Below are positions 35,432 through 46,995 of a stretch of 64,000 nucleotides of DNA, one piece after another. The DNA is from Nakamurella flavida (GTDB taxonomy: Bacteria; Actinomycetota; Actinomycetes; Mycobacteriales; Nakamurellaceae). The stretch spans positions 3,855,001 through 3,919,000 of the forward strand of contig NZ_JAUSQV010000001.1 of the NCBI RefSeq assembly GCF_030811475.1, given 5' to 3'. Both the position numbers and the translations under genes were made by a program. Below the pieces are notes generated by a model. That model was not told the origin of the DNA and made no database searches. It worked only from the letters and a program-made list of their open reading frames with translations. The first letter of the stretch is position 1; the number at the start of each line of letters is the position of its first letter.

Positions 35432-35764
35432 TCAGGCGGTGGCGGTGCGACCCGCGCGGGCCGGGTCGAGATGGCCGGTGCGATGGGCCCAGCGCTCGAA
35501 CCACAGCGTGAACAGCGGCGGGATCGACGCGCCCAGGGCCAGGAACGTCGTCCACAGCGACCACCGCTGCGCGCGGGCGGTGAGCAGCGCGATGACTACG
35601 TAGGCGACGAACACCGCGCCGTGGATGGGCCCGAAGACCTGCACGCCGACCTCGCCGGACTGCACGACCCACTTGAAGAACATCCCGATGAGCAGCCCGG
35701 TCCACGACACCGCCTCGGCGAACGAGACGAGGCGGAACGCCTTGACGAGGGCGGTGGCAGACAT
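35432..35764 (-). CDS. DUF3817 membrane protein
   Basis: A 110-aa integral membrane protein of a family common in actinobacteria, of unknown function. ATG 35764 follows GGGAGGACC. Three hydrophobic segments (about 15-30, 42-60, 70-90) include the signature pattern FRLVSFAEAVSWTGLLIGMF, then VFGPIHGAVFVAYV and a final LWFERWAHRTG tail. It is the distal gene of a leftward run with the epimerase and DHFR-like genes (99-bp gap). Functional coupling is not evident. Confidence 0.85.
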   Translation of the reverse strand: MSATALVKAFRLVSFAEAVSWTGLLIGMFFKWVVQSGEVGVQVFGPIHGAVFVAYVVIALLTARAQRWSLWTTFLALGASIPPLFTLWFERWAHRTGHLDPARAGRTATA

Positions 35765-35863
35765 CAGGACGGGTCCTCCCGGTCGGGTGTGCGACGTGCG
35801 TGCTCCTTCGTCGATTGTCCCGGGGCCGATGACCTCACCTGGGCGTTCCGGCCGCGACGACCG

Positions 35864-36850
35864 TCACAACCGGCGTCCGGAGCCCACCAGCGGGTTCCGG
35901 ACCTCGAGCTCGCCGTGCTCGATCAGCCACGCGATGCCCTCGCGGACGGCCTCCTCCGGCTCGGCGATCGGGACGTGACCGAGCAGGGTGCGGGCCTTGT
36001 CGAGGGACGCGAACTGGCTGCGGTGCAGGTGCTCCCAGCTGGCGTCGGCGAACTCGGCGGTTGTGCCGGCGCGGAACTCGTCCCAGCTCACCGACCGGGT
36101 GCGCAGGGGCTGGTCGAACCAGCCCGCGGCGATCTCCAGGAAACCGCGGACGGTCAACGCCGACGGCGCCACCGCGTTGAACGCCTGCCCGGCGGCGGCG
36201 TCCCGGTGCTCGACGGCCAGGGCGAACACCTGGGCCACGTCGTCGGCGTGCACGTGGTGCAGGAGTTCGGACCCGGCGCCGGGGACGGCGATCTCCTCCC
36301 CGGCGCACAGTGCCTGCCACACGCCAGGATCGAGGTTGCCCAGCGGCCCGATGGGCATCCAGCCGGGGCCGCTGATGTGCCCGGGCTGCACGACGGTGGT
36401 GACCAGCCCGCCGCCCCGCGTCTCCGCGGCGAGCAGCTCGGCGATGGCCGCCTTCTGCACGCCGTACTCGCCGAACGGGGGCGAGGTGTCGTCCTCGTGC
36501 ATCGGCAGCTTGTGGCTCACCCCGTACCGCCAGATCGACCCGCAGTGCAGCAGATGTCCCGTGTGCCCGCGAAGGGCGTCGACCAGGGCGACGGCGGACT
36601 CGGGGGTGAAGCAGATGAGATCGACGACCACGTCGGCGTCCAGGGCGGCCACCCGGGCGCCGAACGTGCCGGCCGCGTCCTCGGCGGTCCGGTCGACCGT
36701 GACCCGGGTGACCGAGGACCAGGCGTCGTCGGGGGAGTACGGGTGGCTCGTCCCCCGGGACAGGGCGAGCACCTCGTGACCGGCCCGGACCAGCCGGGGC
36801 ACCAGGTACGTGCCGATGTGGCCACTGCCGCCGATCACCGCGATGCGCAT
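35864..36850 (-). CDS. NAD-dependent epimerase/dehydratase family protein
   Basis: A 328-aa extended short-chain dehydrogenase-like protein. The N-terminal nucleotide-binding motif is VIGGSGHIGTYL (residues 5-16). The active-site YxxxK appears as Tyr-Gly-Val-Gln-Lys (FGEYGVQKAA, about 128-137). Later VVQPGHISGPG and HHVHADDVAQVFALAV are typical of the epimerase fold. The substrate is unknown, possibly a nucleotide sugar or isoflavone-like reductase substrate. Its start codon lies inside the end of the DHFR-like gene (16-bp overlap), so translation is coupled. There is no obvious polysaccharide link, as the envelope block is 10 kb away. Confidence 0.85.
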   Translation of the reverse strand: MRIAVIGGSGHIGTYLVPRLVRAGHEVLALSRGTSHPYSPDDAWSSVTRVTVDRTAEDAAGTFGARVAALDADVVVDLICFTPESAVALVDALRGHTGHLLHCGSIWRYGVSHKLPMHEDDTSPPFGEYGVQKAAIAELLAAETRGGGLVTTVVQPGHISGPGWMPIGPLGNLDPGVWQALCAGEEIAVPGAGSELLHHVHADDVAQVFALAVEHRDAAAGQAFNAVAPSALTVRGFLEIAAGWFDQPLRTRSVSWDEFRAGTTAEFADASWEHLHRSQFASLDKARTLLGHVPIAEPEEAVREGIAWLIEHGELEVRNPLVGSGRRL

Positions 36851-37482
36851 GCGGTGAGCGTAGGTGCGGGGGAGGGGGACGACTGGCGGGGATCGCCTCC
36901 CGCGTTCCCGCCCGCGCGTGCCGCCACGTATTCCTCGATCACGACGTCGGACCGGAAGGCACGCGCGGACACGGGGGTGAAGGGGCGGGGGGCGTAGGGC
37001 GCCCGGCCGAAGAGCGGGATGCCGGCGCCGAACACGAGGGGGTTGCGCTTGATGACCAGGCGGTCGATCTCGGGGAGCAGTGACGCGGCGAGCTCACCGC
37101 CGCCGCACAGCCAGATGGATCGGCCGGTCTCCTTCTTGAGCGCGCGCACGGTCGCCACCGGATCGTGGGTGAGCGTGACGGCCGGCGCCACATCCCGGTC
37201 CTGCCGGCTCGCCACGATCTGCCGGAGGTGGGGGTAGGGACTGTCGATGCCCGCCGCCAGGGCGGGGGCGAGGGTGTTCCATCCCATGACCACGGTGTCG
37301 AACCGGGTTCCCGGGGGGTCGATCCCGAGGGCCCGGAGCACGTGTCCGGGCAGGGCGTCGGCGTATTCGTCCAGGACGACCGCCATGTGGTCACCCTCCA
37401 CGGGGAAGGCATCGAAGGCACCGGTCGGGTCGGCGATGTACCCGTCCACGCTGGTGGCGACGTAGTAGACGAGCTCGCGCAC
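36835..37482 (-). CDS. Dihydrofolate reductase-like (RibD C-terminal) protein
   Basis: A 215-aa cytosolic protein of the RibD-C/DHFR-like superfamily. The chosen start is GTG 37482 with CGGGGGACG in front. A GTG at 37521 would add 13 residues. The pattern VRELVYYVATSVDGYIADP at the start, FDTVVMGWNTL, then the cofactor-binding GRSIWLCGGGELAASLL (about 132-148) is characteristic. These proteins are usually NADPH-dependent reductases of unassigned substrate, often annotated as deaminase-reductase. It overlaps the epimerase start by 16 bp. The first gene of this leftward operon; divergent from the SAM-IV riboswitch and metY. Confidence 0.85.
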   Translation of the reverse strand: MRELVYYVATSVDGYIADPTGAFDAFPVEGDHMAVVLDEYADALPGHVLRALGIDPPGTRFDTVVMGWNTLAPALAAGIDSPYPHLRQIVASRQDRDVAPAVTLTHDPVATVRALKKETGRSIWLCGGGELAASLLPEIDRLVIKRNPLVFGAGIPLFGRAPYAPRPFTPVSARAFRSDVVIEEYVAARAGGNAGGDPRQSSPSPAPTLTACASR

Positions 37483-37642
37483 GGCGTCCCCCGGTGAGCT
37501 GGTCGGGCTGGGTTCTGACACCGTGCCATCACGGGCGTGACCCCGCCATCGCATTCTGTCCGGTCCCGACATCAGGACGAGCTCGACACCGGCCGCCGTC
37601 GGGCGGCCTCCACGCGCTGGACGGCGGCGCTACCATCCCGGT

Positions 37643-37726
37643 CAGGTCATGAGTCCCAGCGCCAAGCCCCGGCTCGCTGGGCGGCAACCCTCCACACGCG
37701 GTGGGGTGCCCCGGGTGATGACCGGG
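37643..37726 (+). ncRNA. SAM-IV riboswitch
   Basis: The metY leader contains GGTCATGAGTCCCAGCGCCA at 37645-37664, then GGCGGCAACCCTCC and GGTGGGGTGCCCCGGGTGAT, closing with GATGACC, which pairs with GGTCAT. This arrangement matches the actinobacterial SAM-IV aptamer, which binds S-adenosylmethionine and represses sulfur-amino-acid genes. The remaining 120 bases before metY hold the expression platform; a GC-rich stretch there could form the off-state hairpin. A terminator cannot be fixed by eye. Confidence 0.9.
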
Positions 37727-37846
37727 CCGACCGCCGCCCCGGCGGCCGGCAAGCGCGGGTCCGCCTCGGGCGGACCCTGTCGGTTCCGCCGTGGGATCCG
37801 CAGTGCCGGGATCCTGCCCGGGTCGACGCGACCTGCAGGAGCAACG

Positions 37847-39163
<1,317 letters not shown>

Positions 39164-39200
39164 GCCGGCCGCGCCCCAGCGCACCGGCACGGTGGTCACC

Positions 39201-40301
39201 ATGACGACGGCCCGGGAGTCGGTGCCGCACGGCGCCGGCCCCGGCCGTCGGTCCGCCGACCTCGGGCCGCTGACCACCGAGTCCGGGGCGGTGCTCCCCG
39301 AGGTCCGGATGGCGTACGAGAGCTGGGGGACGCTCGACCCCGACGGCGGCAACGCCGTCCTGGTCCTGCACGCCCTGACCGGCGACGCCCACGTGGTCGG
39401 CCCGACCGGCCCCGACCAGCCGACCCCCGGCTGGTGGGACGGGCTGATCGGGCCCGGCGCGCCACTGGACCCGGCCCGGCACTTCGTGCTGGCCGCGAAC
39501 GTGCTGGGCGGCTGCCGGGGCAGCACCGGGCCGTCGTCCCCGGCCCCCGACGGCCGGGCGTGGGGTTCCCGCTTCCCCCGGCTGACCGTCCGCGACCAGG
39601 TCGCCGCCGAGGCGATGCTGGCCGACCGTCTCGGCATCACCCGGTTCGCCGCCGTCCTCGGCGGTTCGATGGGCGGCATGCGGGCGCTGGAATGGGGCGT
39701 CCTGCACGCCGACCGGATCGACCGGGTCATCGCCGTGGCCACCACCGCGGCCGCCTCGGCGGACCAGATCGCCTGGGCGGCACCGCAACTCGCAGCCATC
39801 CGGGCCGACCCGGCCTTCCTGGGCGGGGACTACCACGGCGGCCCCGCCCCGCTGACCGGGATGGCCGTGGCCCGGCAGATCGCCCATGCCACCTACCGGA
39901 GTGCCGACGAGCTGAACACCCGGTTCGGCCGCGTCCCGCAGCCCGGGGAGGACCCGGCCACCGGGGGTCGGTACGCCGTCGAGTCCTACCTCCAGCACCA
40001 CGGCCGCAAGCTCGGTACCCGCTTCGATCCGCACTCCTACCTGGTGCTGACCGAGGCGATGAACAGCCACGACCTGGGGCGGGGGCGCGGCGGGGTGCGC
40101 GCCGCACTGGGGATGATCACGGCCGCGATCACCGTCGCCGTCGTGGACTCCGACCGGCTGTACCGACCGGCCGAGGGGGCGGTCGTCGCCACCGCGCCCA
40201 CCGCGCGTCCGCTGCTCACCATCACCTCCGACCACGGGCACGACGGGTTCCTCATCGAGGCCGACCAGGTCGCCGCGGTGGTCCGCTCCGCGTTCGCCTG
40301 A
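39201..40301 (+). CDS. metX: Homoserine O-acetyltransferase
   Basis: A 366-aa alpha/beta hydrolase acylating homoserine from acetyl-CoA, the first committed step to methionine. ATG 39201 is chosen; GTG 39192 in frame is equally weak in ribosome site. The catalytic triad is visible: nucleophile Ser156 (LGGSMGGMRALEW), Asp318 (VDSDRLYRP) and His347 (DHGHDGFLIE). Also present are ALTGDAHVVGP, GPGAPLDPARHFVLAAN and GGCRGSTGPSSP, family hallmarks. It shares the SAM-IV-controlled leader with metY. Succinyl- versus acetyl-CoA preference cannot be read with certainty, but pairing with metY supports acetyl. Confidence 0.95.
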   Translation: MTTARESVPHGAGPGRRSADLGPLTTESGAVLPEVRMAYESWGTLDPDGGNAVLVLHALTGDAHVVGPTGPDQPTPGWWDGLIGPGAPLDPARHFVLAANVLGGCRGSTGPSSPAPDGRAWGSRFPRLTVRDQVAAEAMLADRLGITRFAAVLGGSMGGMRALEWGVLHADRIDRVIAVATTAAASADQIAWAAPQLAAIRADPAFLGGDYHGGPAPLTGMAVARQIAHATYRSADELNTRFGRVPQPGEDPATGGRYAVESYLQHHGRKLGTRFDPHSYLVLTEAMNSHDLGRGRGGVRAALGMITAAITVAVVDSDRLYRPAEGAVVATAPTARPLLTITSDHGHDGFLIEADQVAAVVRSAFA

Positions 40302-41832
<1,531 letters not shown>

Positions 41833-41838
41833 CGCTCG

Positions 41839-42432
41839 ATGACCAGCGCGCAGCGCCGGACCGCCCGCCCCTCCGCCCGGCCGTCCCGGCCCCGGGGCGG
41901 CGGGCGTCGGATCGACCCGGTGCGGCGTGAACGGTCGGGGTCGCGGCCCGGTGCCAACCGGGCCGCGACCGCCCCGCCCGTGGCCGGCCGCAGGTTCGGG
42001 CGGACCGGGTCGTCCCCCGTCGGGCCGCGGACGGTCCTGCCGAAGTCCCGGCTCACCCGCCAGCTGGCCATCCTGGGCATCGTGCTCTGCGCCGTCGCGC
42101 TGACGGTGGCCTTCCCGTTGCGGGGATACCTGGAGCAACGGTCCGTGCAGGCCGCCGCGGCCGCCGAGCAGGTCGAGCTGCAGGCGCAGAAGGCGGACCT
42201 GGAGGCCCAGGTCGCCGCGCTGCAGGACCCCGACCACATCCGCACCGAGGCCCGCCGCCGGCTGCAGTACGTCAGTCCCGGCGACACCGTCTTCACCGTG
42301 CACGCCCCCGGCGCCCCGGTCGTGATCGACGCACCCGTCACCGCCGCCCCGCCGCCGCAGTCCTGGTACTCCGGGCTGTGGGAGACGGTCACCGAACCCG
42401 CCGCCGCACCGAACGCCACCGGGACACCATGA
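41839..42432 (+). CDS. ftsB: FtsB/DivIC-family septum protein
   Basis: A 197-aa bitopic protein. The N-terminal 70 residues are a basic, low-complexity cytosolic tail. A single TM at about 75-92 (AILGIVLCAVALTVAFPL) is followed by an extracytoplasmic coiled coil (about 98-130, heptad-rich QAAAAAEQVELQAQKADLEA) and a short Ala/Pro-rich C-terminus with DPDHIRTEARRRLQYVSPGD, the conserved piece of the family. Known partners are FtsL/FtsQ at the septum. The cytosolic extension is longer than in E. coli FtsB but typical for actinobacteria. The stop overlaps the ATG of the DUF501 gene (ATGA). Confidence 0.9.
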   Translation: MTSAQRRTARPSARPSRPRGGGRRIDPVRRERSGSRPGANRAATAPPVAGRRFGRTGSSPVGPRTVLPKSRLTRQLAILGIVLCAVALTVAFPLRGYLEQRSVQAAAAAEQVELQAQKADLEAQVAALQDPDHIRTEARRRLQYVSPGDTVFTVHAPGAPVVIDAPVTAAPPPQSWYSGLWETVTEPAAAPNATGTP

Positions 42433-42920
42433 CCGCGCTCGACGCCGCCGACCGCGATCTGCTGATCCGCGAGCTCGGCCGGCCCCCGCGCGGCGTGGTC
42501 GGGGTCGCCTACCGCTGCGACCACGGGGTACCCGCGGTGGTCCGCACCGCCCCCCGGCTGGAGGACGGGACTCCGTTCCCCACCACGTACTACCTGTGCT
42601 GCTCGGTCCTCGCCGCCGCGGTCAGCCGGATGGAGTCCGAGGGGCTCATGCGGGAGATGACCGAGCGGCTCGAGCACGACGAGGACCTCGCCCGGGCCTA
42701 CCGCGCCGCCCACGAGGCCTACCTGGCCGATCGGCTCGAGCTCGGTGACCTCGGTACCCGGGTCTCCGCGGGCGGGATGCCCGACCGGGTCAAATGCCTG
42801 CACGTGCTCGTCGCGCACTCCCTGGGCGTCGGGCGTGGGGTCAACCCGCTCGGGGACGAGGCCGTGGACCGGCTCGACGAGTACTTCCGTGGCGCGAAGT
42901 CCTGCGCCCGGCTGGCCTGA
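42429..42920 (+). CDS. DUF501 protein
   Basis: A 163-aa cytosolic protein, conserved in actinobacteria between ftsB and ppx (counterpart of Rv1025). Start ATG 42429 overlaps the ftsB stop. Family features: LGRPPRGVVGVAYRC, then TTYYLCCSVLAAAVSRMES, and C-terminal MPDRVKCLHVLVAHSLGVGR. The spaced cysteines (CC and KCLH) and histidines could bind metal, but this is speculative. Function unproven. The operon position with a septal and a polyphosphate gene is conserved, though not explained. Confidence 0.9.
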   Translation: MTALDAADRDLLIRELGRPPRGVVGVAYRCDHGVPAVVRTAPRLEDGTPFPTTYYLCCSVLAAAVSRMESEGLMREMTERLEHDEDLARAYRAAHEAYLADRLELGDLGTRVSAGGMPDRVKCLHVLVAHSLGVGRGVNPLGDEAVDRLDEYFRGAKSCARLA

Positions 42921-42927
42921 ACCCGCC

Positions 42928-43941
42928 GTGACCGACCCCGCCGAGCCCGCGTCCGCGCGGACGCCGACCGACCCGATGCGCGTCGCCGCGATCGACTGCG
43001 GGACGAACTCCATCCGGCTGCTCGTCGCCGACGTCACCCCGGCCGATCCGGCCCGCGGCGTGCCCGCCCACCTGGTCGACGTGCACCGGGAGATGCGGGT
43101 CGTCCGGCTGGGCGAGGGGGTCGACGCCACCGGGCGGATCTCCACCCAGGCCCTGGACCGCACCTGGGTCGCCCTGGCCGACTACACCGCGATCCTGCGG
43201 GCCTCGGGCGCCGTGGACATCCGGATGGCGGCGACCTCGGCGACCAGAGACGCGGCCAACCGCGCCGACTTCGTGGCCATGGTGGTGGACACCCTGGGCC
43301 AGGAGCCGGAGGTGATCACCGGCGAGGATGAGGCCGCGCTCTCCTTCGCCGGCGCCGTCGGCGATCTCGATCCGTCGACCGGGCCGTTCCTGGTCGTGGA
43401 CATCGGCGGTGGCTCCACCGAGATGGTGGTCGGCGACATGCGGGGCGGGCGGGTCGAGATCGCCGGGGCGGTCAGCCTCGATCTGGGCTGCGTACGGATC
43501 ACCGAACGGTTGCTCCGCGCCGATCCGCCGACCCCCGAACAGCGGGCCACCGCCCGGGACTGGGCGACCGGCCTGATCTCCGGCGGCCTGGACCGGCTGC
43601 CGCTGTCCGGCGTCCGGCGGCTCATCCCCGTCTCCGGGACGGCGACCACGGTCGCGGCCGCGGCGCTCCGGCTGCAGCGGTACGACCCCCTCGCGATCCA
43701 CCTCGCCGACATCTCCGCCGACTCCGTCGGCCGGGTCGCCGACACCCTGCTGCGGGCCACCCGCGCGCACCGCGCGATGTTGCCCTACATGCATCCCGGC
43801 CGGGTCGACGTCATCGGCGGCGGATCCCTGATCCTGTCCGTGCTGGTCGACGAGGTCCGGCGGCGGCTCCCCGCCATCGAGGCGATCACCGTGTCCGAGC
43901 ACGACATCCTCGACGGGCTGGCCCTGTCCCTCGCCCGCTGA
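42928..43941 (+). CDS. ppx: Exopolyphosphatase/pppGpp phosphohydrolase (Ppx/GppA)
   Basis: A 337-aa ASKHA-fold enzyme degrading polyphosphate or pppGpp. GTG 42928 is taken; ATG 42976, directly at MRVAAIDCGTNSIRLLVAD, is a sound alternative, since no strong ribosome site is seen for either. Phosphate-1 loop AIDCGTNSIRLL, motif ATSATRDAANR, glutamate-containing ITGEDEAALSFAGAV, phosphate-2 loop VVDIGGGSTEMVVG, and the adenosine-region VIGGGSLILSVLV. It is the last gene of the eno operon. The tRNA gene follows 51 bp later. Confidence 0.92.
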   Translation: MTDPAEPASARTPTDPMRVAAIDCGTNSIRLLVADVTPADPARGVPAHLVDVHREMRVVRLGEGVDATGRISTQALDRTWVALADYTAILRASGAVDIRMAATSATRDAANRADFVAMVVDTLGQEPEVITGEDEAALSFAGAVGDLDPSTGPFLVVDIGGGSTEMVVGDMRGGRVEIAGAVSLDLGCVRITERLLRADPPTPEQRATARDWATGLISGGLDRLPLSGVRRLIPVSGTATTVAAAALRLQRYDPLAIHLADISADSVGRVADTLLRATRAHRAMLPYMHPGRVDVIGGGSLILSVLVDEVRRRLPAIEAITVSEHDILDGLALSLAR

Positions 43942-43992
43942 CCCGCATCCGTGGTCGCCGGTCTGGCACGCTGTGGCCCGGCCGGTCCACCG

Positions 43993-44066
43993 GCCCCCGT
44001 AGCCCAATCGGCAGAGGCAGGCCCCTTAAAAGGGTCACAGTGTGGGTTCGAATCCCACCGGGGGCA
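43993..44066 (+). tRNA. tRNA with anticodon UAA (Leu by codon), short variable loop
   Basis: A complete 74-nt cloverleaf. The acceptor stem GCCCCCG pairs with CGGGGGC, then discriminator A. The D arm has GCC/GGC. The anticodon arm GGCCC-CTTAAAA-GGGTC has TAA at 44027-44029. The variable loop is ACAGT (5 nt), and the T arm is GTGGG-TTCGAAT-CCCAC. CCA is not encoded (ACC then G). The anticodon reads UUA, a leucine codon that is rare at this GC content. Leucine tRNAs normally have a long variable arm; this one is class I in shape. Confidence 0.9.
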
Positions 44067-44211
44067 CCGATCACCCTCCGCCGGAGGCGACCGACCACGG
44101 TTCGTCGGGCCGTCGCCCCGTTGGGTTGTCTCCCCGCGCTCCTTCCGGGTGGCCGGGGCCGCCGGGGCCTTCTACGGTCTGGCCAGGGGCAACGGCGGAC
44201 GGGGGCGCATC

Positions 44212-44892
44212 GTGACGGATTCCGGCGGCAGCACCGGCGACATCGGCCCTCGCCACACCAGGTCCTTCGACATCAAGAAGGAACGGCGCGATCTCTACGC
44301 GCCCCGCGCGGGATGTTTCGTCGAGGTCGACGTGCCCCGCCTCCGGTTCCTGATGGCCGACGGGCACGGGGATCCGAACACCGCGCCGGTCTACCGGGAG
44401 GTGGTCGAGGCGCTGTACACGCTGTCCTACGCCTGCCGGGCGGTGGCGAAGGCGGAACTCGGCCGGGTGCACACCGTCGGCCCGTTGGAGGGGCTGTGGT
44501 CGGCGGAGGATCCCGCGGCCTTCCGGACCCGGGACAAGGACGCCTGGGACTGGACGATGCTCGTCGTCCAGCCCGACTGGATCACCCCGGAGGTGTTCGC
44601 CGCCGGCCGGAAGCGTTGCGCCGAAAGGGATCTCGCAGCCGCGCACCGGGTCCGGCTGGCCGACCTGGACGAGGGGCTCAGCGTGCAGACGTTGCACATC
44701 GGGCCCTACGACGACGAGGGCCCGGTCCTGCGTCGGCTGCACGAGGAGCATCTGCCCGCTCACGGCCGGGTGCCCACCGGGCCGCACCACGAGATCTACC
44801 TGTCCGACCCCCGCCGTACGGACCCGTCCCGGCTGCGCACCATCCTGCGGCAGCCGGTCGCCCCGGCCCGTATCGCCGCGTCGTCGGAGTGA
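44212..44892 (+). CDS. GyrI-like small-molecule-binding domain protein
   Basis: A 226-aa cytosolic protein. GTG 44212 follows CGGACGGGGGCGC. The pattern KKERRDLYAPRAGCFVEVDV, then LMADGHGDPNTAPVYREVVE, and LHIGPYDDEGPVLRRLHE resembles stand-alone GyrI/SOUL-like domains that bind hydrophobic ligands or quench toxins, without the AraC DNA-binding domain. The C-terminal GPHHEIYLSDPRRTDPSRL is typical. There is no partner gene nearby, so the ligand is unknown. It is preceded by a 145-bp gap after the tRNA. Confidence 0.85.
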   Translation: MTDSGGSTGDIGPRHTRSFDIKKERRDLYAPRAGCFVEVDVPRLRFLMADGHGDPNTAPVYREVVEALYTLSYACRAVAKAELGRVHTVGPLEGLWSAEDPAAFRTRDKDAWDWTMLVVQPDWITPEVFAAGRKRCAERDLAAAHRVRLADLDEGLSVQTLHIGPYDDEGPVLRRLHEEHLPAHGRVPTGPHHEIYLSDPRRTDPSRLRTILRQPVAPARIAASSE

Positions 44893-44979
44893 CGACCGCA
44901 CTCACCGACAGCCAAGCAGTCGGGCGAACTGCACCCCGCCCGGGGGAGTGCATCGGCTCCACCGACCCGTCCTGACGAC

Positions 44980-44995
44980 ACGTTTGCCGAAACGT
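44980..44995. promoter_or_regulatory. Palindrome upstream of the secreted FN3/propeller gene
   Basis: ACGTTTGCCGAAACGT has perfect 6-bp arms about a 4-base centre, 97 to 112 bases before the start at 45092. It is in the least GC-rich part of this intergenic region. It looks like a dimeric repressor site; the regulator is unknown. A small hairpin GCTGAG-GGGGG-CTCAGC (45044-45060) lies further on in the likely leader. Confidence 0.45.
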
Positions 44996-45091
44996 TGGCC
45001 GATCGTGACCACAAGTGCGCGTTAGGGGGTTACTCTTCGTGTAGCTGAGGGGGGCTCAGCGTAATCACCTGCCCTGTGGGGGACCTTCACC

Positions 45092-46828
45092 ATGCGTCGT
45101 CTGACCTCTCTGTGCCTCGCCGTGTCGATCGCCGCGTGCGTGACGACCCTGTCCCCGACCGGGGCCCAGGCCGCGCCCGCCGTACCGGCCGCCGGCGCCG
45201 ACACGGCCGACGGAGCGACCCGCCCCGTGGTCCCCACCGACGACGCCACGGTTCGCCGGGCGCCGGTCTCGCTGCAGTACTGGGCCTTCGGCACCTCCCG
45301 CGCGTGGGCGCCCACCCGGTTGGCGGCGACCGCGGTCGCCGGCGGGCAGAGCACGGTGAGCTGGGCCGCCCCCGTGCGCGGCGCCCGATCGGTGCTGGCC
45401 TACGTGGCCACCCGCCGGGCCACGGTCGACGGGGTGGCGCAGGTGCGGGCGGACTTCGTCACCGTCCGGTCCGCATCGGTGCGCTACACCGACCTGGCCC
45501 CGGCCGTCCGGTACACCGTCACCGTCCAGCCGCTGAGCGTCACCGGGTTCGGGCCGTCGGCGGCCATCGCGCTCGCATCCCCGGCGGTGGCTCCGGGAGC
45601 CCCCACCGGGGTGACCGCCCGACCCGGTGATGCCGCCGGAACCGTCGCCGTCGCGTGGCAGGCACCCGACCGGACCGGTGGAGCCGCCCTCACCGGCTAC
45701 CGCATCGTGGCCACGCCGGCCGGTGGCGCTGCGGGTGCCCCCGTCAGCGTCCCGGCGTCCGCGCGGACCACCGTCCTCACCGGGCTCACCGCGGGCACCC
45801 GGTACCGCCTGGCGGTCAGCGCCGTCAGCTCCGCCGGCACGGGGTCCGCGGCCGTCGTGGAGTACACCGTTCCGGTGCCCGCCCCGGTCGGCCCGTCCGT
45901 GGCCGCCCTGGACACCGCCGCCCAGCGGGTCGTCCGCGTCGCGCACGACGGCACCGTGGTGCCGCTGGGCAGCTCGACGCTGACCCGGGGCGATTCGATC
46001 GCCGTCGACGCGGCGGGTGACGTCTTCGCGGCCGACCGCGGCGGGGACACCGTGCTGCGCTATGCCGCCGGCACCGGGACGCAGAGCACCGTCGGGTCCG
46101 GGTGGACCGATCCGCAGCAGATCCAGACCGACGCCCAGGGTCGGGTCTACGTGCTGGACGGCACCCGCGTCGTGCGGATCGCCGCCGACGGCACCTCGAC
46201 GACCGTGCTCGGCACCGTCGACAAGGCCCGGTTCCTGGTCGTGGACGCGGCCGGCAACGCCTCCGTGCTGTGGGACTCCTCCTACCGCGTCTGGAAGATC
46301 ACCACCCTGCCCGCCGCCGGGGGCGCTCCGGTCGTCCGCTCGCTGGAGCCGGGCTACGGCATCCGTTCCGCCCGCATCGCCGCCGACGGGACGCTGTACC
46401 TGGAGCGCGAGGCCTCCGGCGGCAGCGGCGCGTCCTGGATCGTCCGGGTCGCCCCGGGGTCGGTCGAGGAGACCCAGTTCAGCGACCGGAACGCGATCTA
46501 CGCCTACACCGTGGATCCCGCCGGCGCGCTGGTGCTGCTGCAGAGCCGCAACGAGTGCCTGGTGCCGAACACGGACGCCGGGTGCGTGTCGGACCGCGCG
46601 GTCGACGACGTGCTGACCGTCCCGGCCGGTGCCGACGCCGGGACGACCACCCCGGTGTCGGGTCTCGCCCTGCCGGTGGGTGGGCTGGACGCCGCGGCGG
46701 ACGGTCTGTACGTCGCCCGGACGGGTGGCGGGCCGGCCGGGTTGGTCCGCTACGGGATCGACGGCGGTGCACCGACGGTGATCGCGGCCGGGGCGTTCGC
46801 CGACCCCGAGGTCCTCACCGCGTCCTGA
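45092..46828 (+). CDS. Secreted protein with two FN3-like domains and a beta-propeller
   Basis: A 578-aa exported protein. ATG 45092 follows GGGGGACC. The signal peptide is about 1-28 (cleavage near GAQA-AP). Two FN3-like segments follow (about 70-165 and 165-265; TYPICAL turn GAPTGVTARPGDAAGTVAVA and TGLTAGTRYRLAVSAVSS). Then an NHL/strictosidine-synthase-like propeller (about 270-578) has repeats such as GDSIAVDAAGDVFAADRGGD and RVYVLDGTRVVRIAADG. Three cysteines near 480-500 may form a disulfide. No anchor. A soluble or wall-associated protein, function unknown; possibly a ligand-binding or lactonase-like fold. It is flanked by its own intergenic regions. Confidence 0.85.
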   Translation: MRRLTSLCLAVSIAACVTTLSPTGAQAAPAVPAAGADTADGATRPVVPTDDATVRRAPVSLQYWAFGTSRAWAPTRLAATAVAGGQSTVSWAAPVRGARSVLAYVATRRATVDGVAQVRADFVTVRSASVRYTDLAPAVRYTVTVQPLSVTGFGPSAAIALASPAVAPGAPTGVTARPGDAAGTVAVAWQAPDRTGGAALTGYRIVATPAGGAAGAPVSVPASARTTVLTGLTAGTRYRLAVSAVSSAGTGSAAVVEYTVPVPAPVGPSVAALDTAAQRVVRVAHDGTVVPLGSSTLTRGDSIAVDAAGDVFAADRGGDTVLRYAAGTGTQSTVGSGWTDPQQIQTDAQGRVYVLDGTRVVRIAADGTSTTVLGTVDKARFLVVDAAGNASVLWDSSYRVWKITTLPAAGGAPVVRSLEPGYGIRSARIAADGTLYLEREASGGSGASWIVRVAPGSVEETQFSDRNAIYAYTVDPAGALVLLQSRNECLVPNTDAGCVSDRAVDDVLTVPAGADAGTTTPVSGLALPVGGLDAAADGLYVARTGGGPAGLVRYGIDGGAPTVIAAGAFADPEVLTAS

Positions 46829-46995
46829 GGGTGATCCTCCCGGGGCCGCCCGGCACCGGGAACGAAAGCCCGACCGCCCTCGTTGCCAGGGTGGAACGGT
46901 CCTCGTTCCGCGTCGAGCGGTCGGCCCCGGCCACGCCCGACGACGGCGACGAGGACGTTCCACCAGACCGAGTCAGAACCGTTCCGGAGGTTCCC

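Noticed and set aside
43993-44066. Suppressor tRNA reading UAA stop codons
   Set aside because: The anticodon sequence itself is UAA, which pairs with the UUA codon, not with the UAA stop.
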